DNA of 64,000 nt from Telopea speciosissima (lineage: Eukaryota; Streptophyta; Magnoliopsida; Proteales; Proteaceae). The notes beneath the pieces were generated by a model. It ran no database searches. It was not told where the DNA came from and saw only the letters and a list, made by a program, of their open reading frames with translations. The position numbers and the translations under genes were made by a program. The stretch spans positions 67,197,557-67,261,556 of the forward strand of contig NC_057921.1 of assembly GCF_018873765.1 (NCBI RefSeq), given 5' to 3'. Positions 23,601 to 33,100 of this stretch are shown here, in pieces (the first letter of the stretch is position 1; each line of letters begins with the position of its first letter).

Positions 23601-25562
23601 GTGGAGAAGGCACGACGCTTGTATTACTCTCCCACAACCTCATTTTCAAGGTTTAGGCTGCTCCCATTTCTTTTCCTCTAGCTACAAAGATGTTTCAGTT
23701 CGCCAGGTTGTTTCTTACCTGCCCATGGATTCAGCAGCAGTTCGAAAGGTTGACCTATTTGGGAATCTTTGGATCTATGCTTATTTTCAACTCCCTGAAT
23801 CATTTTGTCACTTACTCCGCCCTTCCCTCATCTCCAGGTGCCTAGGTGTCCACCATAAGCCTTTCCTCGTTTGAATCTCACTGTTAACTTTAAGGCTATG
23901 CCATCCTAATGTAGTGCTAAATGGAAGGATCTAATCAACGTCCATAAATGGTAAATCAGAGATTGAACTGCCAAATCGGAAAAATTGGGTGCAGTCATAT
24001 ACCTTTGAATCGGCTAAGTTCACGAGCTGGAGATAATAAGCAGGGACTCAAAACGCTGACATCCACCATAGGTTAAACCACCGCCTCTCAAGCCTCCTCA
24101 ACTGATTCTACCATAGAGGCCAACGATAGACAATAATTTCCCCCGAACACAGCTTACAACATTCATCGTACTGTGCTCTTCAAAGAGCAACTCCTCTCAA
24201 ATCTAAAAAGGTGCTGAGTGGTAATCCCATATTAAGGATTCTTGTGGTTTTGGAGAATCCAGCTACAAGAGAAACAAAAACGGAGAGCTTTCTCCCCTTT
24301 TCCCCCGACTCTTTGATCTTAAGAATGCTGGTTTTAAGAATGAATGATTGCCCTTCTCTGACCCTTACTGCCCAACCTGACAGCGGACAGCTAATGCGTT
24401 CCACTTATTTAACGAGGTTCTGTGGTCAATCCGCTCTAATGTAGTCCTAGATAGGTAGGAGACCTACTAGGAGCCAGTTCAACCAGGATCTGTAGAACTG
24501 CTGGTTCGATGGAGGCAGATTTGAGGTTTTAGGTCAAAATTAGGGTTTAGGTTAGGTTTAGGTCAGGTTTGTCTTATATGGTCATGATAGAAATTAACTA
24601 TTTAATCCATATAGGAATTCAATCCCCCTATTATGTGGGCTTATAGAATTGGCCCATAACAACAGTAGACCTAAAATATGAACATATGACCCATACAACC
24701 CAATGGGCACTCAAATTAAGCCTATTAATCCGTTCTTGGTCTAGTTTAATGGCCTGCTTTTCTGCTGGCCGCCTTGTTCTTTTGAACTATATCACATATA
24801 TTGAAAAGTAAAAAAATTATTTACTGTAAATTTTTTTTAAGCATTGTTTTTTGTGAAACTTTCTTGAGTAGTCCATGATCATGGGGCAGTTCTGCATGAA
24901 ATCTTGTGTATAGATAGGTGATCAACCAATGATTCAATAAAATGCAGCTACTTTCTGATCCATGAAAGTTCTGTTTGTGGCTTGGTGCAACTTGACAAAG
25001 ATGTGTTTGTTGCAAGCTTGCTCTCTTCTCTTACCTTTTTTTAGTTTCAATTTTTTTTTTTTTTTTTTTTTGGGGGGGGGGATGATGTTGGGGTTGGTTT
25101 GCTACTTGCATTTGGTACATGTGTTTTCTCTGCCACATAAATGAGGGGAATGTGGGGGGGGGGGGGGTGTTGTTTTGTTTTGCTAGTTGCAAGCTTGCTA
25201 TCTTCTCTTAACTTTTTTTTTTGGTTTCTCAATCCGCTTCCAAATCCACACATTTCAACCTGGATCAGTTTTCTGTTCTATTCAGGGAACCAGAAGTATG
25301 CTTTCCTGTTTTCATGCCAGAAGATCCAATGGATTTTGCTACAGACACAACCATTGAAAATCTGAGTCAGATCGAAGATAAAAAGTTGGAGTTGGTGTCA
25401 ACTAATGATGAATTAACAAGAGAAAGCAGAGCCCACGGCAAAGCAGTAAAGAAGTTCCAAAAGAAGAAAGAATGGTACAAAAAACTAATGGATTACAAGG
25501 AGCCGCTGGTAAGGGGAACCCAGTTAGAGTACAAGCCCAACAACATAAAGGAAGAGTACTAG
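8672..25562 (+). CDS. GMI1: GMI1, SMC-hinge/GHKL-type protein (3' part; 5' end outside the window)
   Basis: GMI1 is a nuclear SMCHD1-like protein linked to repair of DNA breaks. Exons: 8672-8762, 8887-8921, 9796-9871, 9974-10156, 10343-10501, 10766-10787, 10890-11004, 11092-11208, 11332-11652, 11759-11874, 12827-13004, 13109-13217, 13428-13522, 15686-15784, 17271-17337, 18943-19028, 19132-19413, 19492-19641, 19985-20099, 22005-22221, 22308-22499, 22683-23003, 25286-25562. All phases fit and give 1140 residues. The first exon ([16 protein letters not shown]) lies after the GHKL ATPase in this family, so roughly 450-500 residues are missing to the left. The middle resembles the long beta-rich region of the family. 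A coiled coil starts near residue 770, the hinge ([27 protein letters not shown]) spans about 815-1040, and a second coiled coil ends the protein. Family and frame are firm; single splice sites are less so. Confidence 0.87.
12201..12339. mobile_element. MITE family A, short copy
   Basis: A 139-bp element with inverted ends: the left end is GGGAAAATTGCCTAGATCTA and the right end, reversed, is AGGGACAATTTCTTACATCT. Flanks TTAATTTA and ATAATTTA look like an imperfect 8-bp duplication, which would fit a hAT-type MITE. The internal CTACTTGTTTTGTAAT is shared with the larger copy at 17779. It sits in the GMI1 intron between 11875 and 12826. Confidence 0.75.
13201..13335 (+). repeat. 68-bp tandem duplication across an exon-intron border
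   Basis: The segment starting at 13211 (TGTCAAGGTATTGTACTTTA) recurs at 13279 as TGTCAATGTATTGTACTTTA with few changes. The first copy contains the end of a GMI1 exon and its donor AAG|GTATTG; in the second copy the donor reads AATGTATTG. Confidence 0.9.
13678..14725 (-). mobile_element. Truncated copia element: LTR, primer site and gag start
   Basis: On the - strand the order is LTR (14544-14725, TG/CA ends), primer binding site TGGTATCAGAGCC (about 14531-14543), an untranslated leader, and a gag start at 13878-13680. That start contains [18 protein letters not shown] and [11 protein letters not shown], close to the gag start of the complete copia element in this window but from a different family. 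The remaining gag, pol and second LTR are absent. It lies in the 2.2-kb GMI1 intron 13523-15685. Confidence 0.85.
14544..14725 (-). repeat. 5' LTR of the truncated copia element
   Basis: About 182 bp, beginning TGTTAACAGCAG on the + strand and ending CTCAACA. It lies next to the primer binding site. No second copy is seen nearby. Confidence 0.7.
16566..16755 (+). repeat. Two tandem copies of a 93-bp unit
   Basis: The unit runs from GATAATCTTTGCTACC to GGGCATCAATGTACAG and is repeated once with very few differences. It lies in the GMI1 intron 15785-17270. The open stretch across it is a by-product of the repeat and has no domain. Confidence 0.92.
17345..17471 (+). repeat. Direct repeat, copy 1, next to a GMI1 donor site
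   Basis: This 127-bp segment (with ACACCTTCTGAAAAGTGTC and GTGAGCTATTCCAATAT) recurs at 18131-18256. It begins just after the exon that ends at 17337. Confidence 0.85.
17779..18118. mobile_element. MITE family A, long copy with inner inverted repeat
   Basis: The outer ends match each other in inverted form over about 35 bp (GGGACAATTTCCTTGATCTA and, reversed, GGGGAAAATTACCTAGATCC). Inside lies a second GC-rich inverted repeat (17905-18050) with the word CCCAGACACAGGG in both arms. The outer ends match the small element at 12201-12339. The inner part may be another MITE that inserted into the first. Confidence 0.8.
18131..18256 (+). repeat. Direct repeat, copy 2, directly after the MITE
   Basis: About 85-90 % like 17345-17471 by eye. 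It starts about 12 bp after the end of the long MITE, so the duplication flanks the MITE on one side only. Confidence 0.85.
23004..25285 (+). other. 2.3-kb last intron of GMI1
   Basis: The intron separates the hinge exon from the terminal exon. It contains a short repeat at about 24437-24497 that recurs inverted at 52595-52655. It also has a partial duplication of a segment beginning GTTGCAAGCTTGCT (25010 and 25187), and homopolymers T21G10 at 25051-25081 and G14 at 25154-25167. No further exon fits the protein family here. Confidence 0.7.
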
Positions 25563-27003
25563 GGAGTCTTGTCCCTGTTCTGTTTCAATTCATGATTTTG
25601 TTGATGTTGTACAGAGATTTTGTAAGTATCTCTTCCTGGTAATTTTTGTACATAACCTTATTTATGTTTTTATTTGTAAATATATACTTATATGAGCCCT
25701 CTGTGGATTAAGTTGTGACTCTAGTTTATACCATGTATACAAGTCTAAATTATGCCATCTATACAAAAGCGGTTAATGGGCAATCTATTGCGATGGTCAC
25801 ATAAACAAAACAGCCTGGTTATAAGCATGGCATGGGGACTCCTGATGACAGTTTGGTTTCATTGAAGGAGCGAAGACAGAAGCCCAGAACTGTATGTGTA
25901 CAAAATTTTAGCTCAATGTAGCTACCACAAATGGAGGGAGCCCCTCTAGCTAAAAGATCCATCGACCATAGGCTGTGTCTAGTTGTGTGTCAAAGGAAGG
26001 AAACTGAAATCAGTTTTAAATTGAAAATCTAATTTTTTGTACTCAATTGTGTAATCAACATAAAGTGTTATTAGTATAGTAATAGGGGAAGAGAACGATA
26101 CCTGGTTGTCATGTGCAGCGCTTGGTTCCTGTGTGACTGTCTCACTCAGGGATTTCTGCTTTTCCATAGCGTTGTGGCGGTCATTTTGTGTGGTAGTGTT
26201 TGGGAGCAAGGGCTTGCGCGTGGCATGTTACCTAGTATGGTGCTTTCTTCCATGGTAATAATATACTTTTCAAATAGAGTATTTATGTAGTTTTATCGGT
26301 GAGAGTTTTTGTATAAGCCGTTGGATCGTGCCCACGACCTTTCATCCCCATCCAACGGTTGCAACCTGCATGCAATCTTTTTCCATTTTTATTAAAACAT
26401 AGGTTCTTAGGTGTAAGCCCTTTATTTCCCTTGCAAATAGACACCCTGAAAATGTGATCTTCTGTGAAGTTTGGCTGAAGAGAACTTCTTGTATGGTAGC
26501 AAAGAGAGATTTTTCCTTCACCCAAGCCTCGAGAAGAAGAAATAATCTCTTCATAATTTCATTCATCACTTTTGGTAGTTAGTTGGAGGGTAGTAGTGGA
26601 ACAGTGCCAGATATTTTTTGGAGACATCTTGATTGTCAAGGAGTGTTGGCACATGACAGTATATTTGGTGGTCAAAATTCTCTCTCAGGTAAGGGTATGC
26701 CAACCATGCAAATGAACTTTTTCACCCATGGCAAAAATCATAATCAAAACTTTTTTAGTATAAGGTTTTGATTATGATTTTAAAAGTTGTAATCTTTGTT
26801 AAAAACGATAGATAATTGATGTTAATAGCTTATAAATTAGCCAGCGAGTAATCGAGTAAGAGTAGAAAAACTATCAATGATTGTATACTATGATGTTCAT
26901 TTATTTTTTGTTTAATTAATGTGATTTTTTTTTAAAAAAAAATCATGATCAAAACTTGAAATTGGCTAAATTACCTTCCACGTCAAAATAGGTATTTCTT
27001 CTT
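25563..27003. other. 3' flank of GMI1, no gene seen
   Basis: The AT-rich sequence after the GMI1 stop includes the probable untranslated end (TTTTGTAAGTATCTC near 25620). No open frame with a recognisable domain follows before the Mutator-like element. Confidence 0.6.
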
Positions 27004-27012
27004 AAATTTTGT

Positions 27013-29217
27013 GGGTAAATTACAGATCAACCCTTGGTTTGTGAAAAAACTCAAATCACCCCTTGGTTTAGACCTCAAAATGTTAAATTAGTCCTTGAGT
27101 TAGTCTTAAGCTGTTAAGTGATGATGTCACCCAGTTAAATAAATTTAAATTCTTAAACTACCCTTGATTAATGTTGATTTACGATTTTACCCTTGTAATT
27201 AAAAACCCCAAATTCTATCTTCTTCCTCACACACCACACTTTTCCTCACCTGGAACTCAATCTCCAGCTGAACTTCACCAGAGAGAAGAAAGAGAATAAA
27301 CAGTAGAATTACAAGGAGCTGCTTGCCCGACGAGTGACGACCACTCCTCTCCTAGCCCACCACCCTGCGCCTTTTCTCCCTATTCCATTTTACAGATTCA
27401 AGGTGTTTCTGGACAACAATAGCGAAGGATTCTGTCTCTCCTTCTCCGCAACTTCTCCTTAATCAAAATCTCCTTCCCCTCTGTTTGGCCAGAGTCCGCA
27501 GTTTCCCTTGTCGCCATCGCTTCAGCTTAATTCTAGCAATTTCGACTTCAATCCTCCACCATCGATCCTTGGAACCCTATTGGAGACCGACAGTGGTTCC
27601 CCTTTCTCCATGAAATTGGAGCTCCCTTCAAGCCAACAGCCCCAGCCAGCAGACACAGCTACTGCTGCCTCGAGCACCACCGCCAATGAGTACAAGATCA
27701 CCTCGCCGCTGGGCTAGAGCAATAGTGGAATATTGGATGCTCTGTTGGGTGAATCCCATGCTATTATGGGCGGCGACGATTCGAGGAGAAGTGGTTTGTT
27801 GGAAGAGAAACGTGGATTAGATGGATTGGTCAGTGTCAGTGATGCACCTCCTTCTATGTTAGTTTTCTATGAGAGTACCACCACCCGTTCTTTAGCTTCT
27901 ACCAATCGATGGGATGATTCCAGCCCCGCCCATTCCTTCGCTGGTAAACTCTCTTCCTCCTCCTCAATTGGATTTGCTTTGTTTTACTTCAAGTCAAAAA
28001 TTTTGATTGCCTTCAAGGGTATCTCTAGATTAATTTCATTCCAGAAGGATTGAAATAGAGAGTAAAAATAGAGAATGAATTGAACTCCCAACCAACAGAA
28101 ATAGTAGTAATAATGAAATATTTAAACTCTGTTTTGGATCCGCTGTTACCTTTTATATTTATATCGTACACAGATCTGCTGATGCTTCCCATATTGTTCA
28201 TTTTGTTTTCCCTTTTCAAATATTGTTCATCTGTATTCCTTTCTGCTTTCACTTTTTCATTAATTTCTGCTTTCTTAGTTCTTTAAATCATCACCATCAT
28301 TATAATTGTTTAATTCAATCTTTCATAATCCACCACAATAGAGCATAGCTGTTCTTATAACAAAAATCATGGGCTGCTGCCATTGATTCATTGCAGGGGT
28401 GAAGATAAAGAAAGAGGGAATATATGAGATCAATTCAATAGAAGAAAACTTGAGGAGTCTGTTTAATATAATCCCTTCTACGATGTCGGTGTCTGAGTGG
28501 TATAGCGACAGCGGTGAGATTTCAAATGGGCCATCATCAGGTGTGACTGATGATGAGAAGAGTATGTTAGAACTCTCCATCTCCGATCATTGATTTGGGA
28601 TTTTAATTCATGACCGGCAAAACCTAACTCTTCATCCCCTAAGTCATCCTCTGTTGTTAGATCGAAAACCTACAACTTGGATTGATTTTTTGTCTGCCGC
28701 TTCTTCTGATTTCAACAAACTATTAGCAGAATAATTTATCAGGTTTGGAACTTCCGTGGGTTGAGATTGAGGAGTTGGTTGATAATGAACTTTATTCTTG
28801 CAGGATTTGGGCTCAAGGAAAGAGAGCTCGATCGTTGTTTCTAAGTTGGAGTTACCACTGGTCCTTGCTTCCGTCGTTAGGATGAAGAAGACTTATTCTT
28901 CTTCAATACCTAAGCTTCTGTTAATTACAGTTATGCTTCTCCTTGTTGAGTTGGATTACATTAGACCATTCTTTCTTCCGAAGTTCCAGCGGAGTTGCAG
29001 GGAAGGGGGTGGGGTATTTGAGGTTGAAGATGAAGGAAGGGTATTATTGTAAATTTAATTTTAATATTTTAATGCAAAGGTAAAATAGTCCTTTCACATC
29101 AGTAACTAACAGCTGATTAACACCGTTACTATAGAGGGGGTAATTTGAGTTTTTTCAAAAATCAAGGGGTGATCTGAGTTTCGATGGAAAACTAAGGGAT
29201 GATTTGTAATTCACCCT
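27013..29217. mobile_element. Mutator-like element carrying gene fragments (Pack-MULE type)
   Basis: The ends are long inverted repeats: the left begins GGGTAAATTACAGATCAACC and the right, reversed, begins GGGTGAATTACAAATCATCC. The similarity extends for over 100 bp. A 9-bp duplication flanks it with one mismatch (AAATTTTGT at 27004-27012, ATATTTTGT at 29218-29226), the size typical of the Mutator superfamily. No transposase is present. The interior holds gene-like sequence with a retained intron (27484-28593) and a further unassigned GC-richer part at 28800-29050. It lies in the gap between GMI1 and DMS3, ending about 0.9 kb before the DMS3 start codon. Confidence 0.85.
27484..28593 (+). pseudogene. 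Captured fragment resembling the C-terminal region of a GAMYB-like MYB gene
   Basis: The first part (27484-27943) reads QSPQFPLSPSLQL, MKLELPSSQQPQ, DEY-like NEYKITSPLG, then an in-frame stop, then SNSGILDALLGES. The second part (28397-28593) joins in frame across a GT-AG intron (27944-28396) and reads GVKIKKEG, IIPSTMSVSEWYSDSGEISN and GVTDDE. The order and motifs recall the region after the DNA-binding repeats of GAMYB-like R2R3-MYB factors. The MYB repeats themselves are absent. Intact splice signals show genomic capture rather than a spliced copy. The identification is from memory of the family and is tentative; the gene-fragment nature is clearer. Confidence 0.55.
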
Positions 29218-29226
29218 ATATTTTGT

Positions 29227-30137
29227 ATGCTTTTTTAATTAATTAATTGAAATTTGGAGCGACTTTACAATGATTCAAGTAAAATGACTCGACTCAGACG
29301 GATTCATGATTGAATTTTGTTGTTGTTTAATTTATTTTGATTGAGTCTATATGAATCTGATTTTTTAAAATTTTGATTCGATTCAGATGACTCGCTCAAG
29401 TGGAAACCTAGTTTTTCATCTATGATTCAAACAGTCAAATCCAACGCTCCAAGGTTTATTAGTAGGTCACGTACTTACCAAATTACCATGAGTAATGTTT
29501 CCAGATACCGCAAGATAAACCCGGCCTGGTGTCCAGATTGATCCCGGTTGATTCTGATATGATCCGAAACAGAATTGGGTGGAATCGGCCTATTTATTAG
29601 ATATGAAAAACTATCCATCTGATCCAACTGGATCCGATCCGATTGTAAGATCACTGGATACCCGCTTACGTCGCCCGCAAAAGTACATAATGACGCCCCG
29701 CTTACGTGGCAAGGACGTTGCATTTCTTTTGTTTTGTAGTTTTTTCTATTTGCCAAGGAGAATTAGAGAGTACCATCGTGTACTCCGCAATCTCTGGAAC
29801 CCTAGATTCAAGCCCAAACCAACCTGTATGGAGAATTTGCCAAAACTGATCTTTATCACTGCTCTGATCTTACCCCTACATGCAATATTTCACCACTGAG
29901 TAACTTGCTTTAGTTGGGAAACCATTTATGAATCTCAAATTTGTGGGGAATTGCTAAAACTGTTTGTTTATGGCATATATTTCTCTGTAGCCATCGAACA
30001 TTCGTGATTCCTTCGCTCGTTGCTCGACGTTTTTCAGGTACAGGCGAGTAAGGGCGTAGAAAGAAAATAACAAACAGAGAGTGATAGAGAAAGACAGGCG
30101 GAGACAGAGGGCGCCTTCTCGTCTCGTCATCTTCGTC
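29227..30137 (+). promoter_or_regulatory. Upstream region and 5' leader of DMS3
   Basis: This is the 0.9 kb between the Mutator-like element and the DMS3 start codon. It includes a block of GATCC-rich repeat words near 29540-29650 and a purine-rich probable leader at 30030-30137. No confident TATA box or operator-like motif is visible. The short open stretches have no domain. Confidence 0.4.
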
Positions 30138-33100
30138 ATGTTTCAGCCCAACCACCAGGTTTTCATCCACTCTCTTTAACCTTTTATCTTTCCAGGAAAG
30201 AACAAAAATCTAGGGTTTCCTTCCCCCCACCTCTTTTTTTTGGGTTAAATTTTGTTTGAAATACAAAGTAATTTGCGTATTTCGAGACTGAATTGGCGGA
30301 TGGTTAAGCCGCTGCTAGTTTGGCGTAAAGGAAACGCTATCCTTTTCATGTTGTCTAAATTTGGCGGGTCTTAGATGAAATGTCATTAAAACTGTGGGAG
30401 CATTGTTGTGTTCCACATAATTTGGAACTCTGATCGTTTCCTGACGGTAATGTATCCAACTGGTTCTAGTCTGCTGATCCACCCGACCTTACTTGGAAGT
30501 GCTTGATAAAGAAATGTCTGCAATGAAACCAAAATGCATCCTTGACATATGGAGTTGGTACTTCCACAGACATGCAACCACCAACTCTACTACTAACCTA
30601 GTATTCATTAAACATCGAACTGACAAGTATCAAAGCCTGTGGTTATACGAGGTGAAAATTGCATGCCAGTTTCTGGTTCCGTCTTCCTCTCTGTTTGCCT
30701 AAACTCAATTTATATTAATGGGTCTGTGCTTCGGCATGTGTTTCCCGGCTCGTTTAGTAATCTTGCATTTTAGCTGAGTTACATCTGGCCACATATAAGC
30801 CCCAAACCTAGTATGAGTGGAGCATTGATTATGGCTATAGCCCCTATTCTGAAGTGCTCAGGCAAAATAACCAACCGAAAAGAGAAGAAGAAGATAGCTA
30901 TAGTGTGACATCCTTCCAACTTTGAAATAAAAGAGTTCATGTCTTTGACAATGTTCATCAAGTAGGTATCCCCATTTTTCTGCCCAAATTGATGATGTGG
31001 TCTACTGTACCCAGTTATTCTCATGTAGGGCCCACATGGAAATTTACTCCTCAACCCCAGGTTTGGCTTCTTTTGCACAAGGCATCAAATATACAGGAAA
31101 AGTTTTTAAGACACCCATAATTCTGTCAAGTTTAGTATGGTTGATTCTTTACCCCCCCTCCCCCCCCAAACAAAAAAAGTTTAGCTGGGTAATTTTTCTA
31201 CATTTCATCACCATTGAAGTTGTCCTATATATAGAAGAGAGGAGCCCAAGTCTTCTTTTTTTTACTTTTTTACTCCTTGTTTCTCTTTCATTTGGTTAAT
31301 AATAGTTTGCTTTTTGTTTTTGCATGAGGTGTATGCTCTGATAGTTGACGGAGCTTTTGTTCTTTCTTCGTTGATCTTCTTTGCACTGATACATGCCAGC
31401 AATTTTTTGGCTTTTTTTCAGTTCTTGATTTCTCCGAGAGCATTGAATCCTGTGGAACGGAATGACCCCTTTGTGATAGCGGAGAGTGAAACACAGAAGG
31501 AAGAATTTCGTAAGGTGGAGTTCGTTTTAACCTATTCCAAGGTTGGTCCAGTCCTAATTCTGGAACTCCCTTGGAGCCTCTATTCTTTTGTGCATATATC
31601 AGATAAGCAACATATTGTCATGTAGTTCCTGTCAAGCAGTTTTTAACCTAGTCCAGTCCATAGTTGTCACGGCATCTAGGCGAACTAAGGCGATCAAAGG
31701 GGTAAAAAAACAAAGCGACACCAGCAAACAAAGCGAGAGAAAAGTGCCTGGACGCCTAGGCAGTGCCTAGGCGACGCCTTGACAACTCAACTATGGTCCA
31801 GTCCATGTTCATTATGTCATCCATTGACAAAATCACTGTCCTTGGAATAGGCGCAGTTCAACCAGAAGTAATGTTTTATTGATTTGATTTGTACAGGAAC
31901 TTCAGGATGATCTACAAAATTTAGGGCTGAGAATCAAACACCATGAAGAGAATATTAAATTTTTGAAGAACTACACAAAGAGCTTAGACAAATCAATTTT
32001 GGACATCCATGGTATTTTTTCCTCTCCTTTTTTGAACTCCATATTGCACAAGAAAACATTTAGGTGTATCAGTGTTAAGTATTGCTCTACTAACATCAGT
32101 AATTTGTCAGGTACTCTGGGGAAATACCATTCAAGTGAAGTTAAGAATGAAAATGAGAATAGCAACCACTTTCAAACTGAGGACACAATTGAACAGATAC
32201 TACGGCATGAGAAATCTGCAGCTGCCTTATTATACCTGCTGAAAACTCGTCATGGGAGTCAGGCACCAAATCTACCCTTTACAAAGGATGTGTTGGGTAC
32301 TGTAGCTACACTGGGCAGAGTAGATAATGATAACCTTAGTAGGTTAGTTTCTGTTTGAATTTCCTTTTTATTTTTATATCAAGATGTGGAGTGGCACAAT
32401 AGTGATATGTATACTACATGTTACTATTTCGAGTGACTGGTAAAATAATCATTTTTTGTTTTGTCATAACTCAGTGTCCCCTCCCCACCCCTCTCCCCCG
32501 CCCCAAACCACAAAGAATATATCCTACGGACCAACCTGTATTTTTTGGCCAGTGGTCAAGAAAGTTCAATAAGTTGCACTATTTTGGACTGTGACACTTA
32601 ATATTAGTGCTGACTATCATTTGGTTTTTCAGATGGTTATGGTAGTCTGGGGAAATCTGTTTTTTGAAGGTTGCCCACTGATTGGATGCTTTATCAGTGA
32701 GGTGGTCCATTAATTTCAATGGATGGTGTAAAGAGGGAACTAATGAAAAGAGGAGCATTGTGAGATGCCTTCATTTGCCAATTAATGAGGTTTCAGTCCA
32801 TTCTAACATTGATTGATTTACAGAATTCTGTCGGAGTATTTAGGTTTGGAGACTATGCTGGCAATCGTATGCAAGACATATGAAGGCGTTAAAGCTATGG
32901 AGTTGTATGACAGGGAAGGCAGGATCAATAACAGTACTGGTCTTCATGGACTTGGATCTTCAATGGGAAGGCCCATGGATGGCCGATTTCTAGTCATTTG
33001 TCTTGAAGATTTAAGGCAAGAATCTCAAATATTTCCCAAGTTTGCAGATAAGCCGACCCATATTCTGAATATGTTTTTCTGTGCAGGCCGTATTCTGGTG

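Noticed and set aside
25047-25253. Open frame over the T/G runs on the - strand
   Set aside because: Its sequence is mostly homopolymer translation (runs of Lys and Pro) inside a GMI1 intron.
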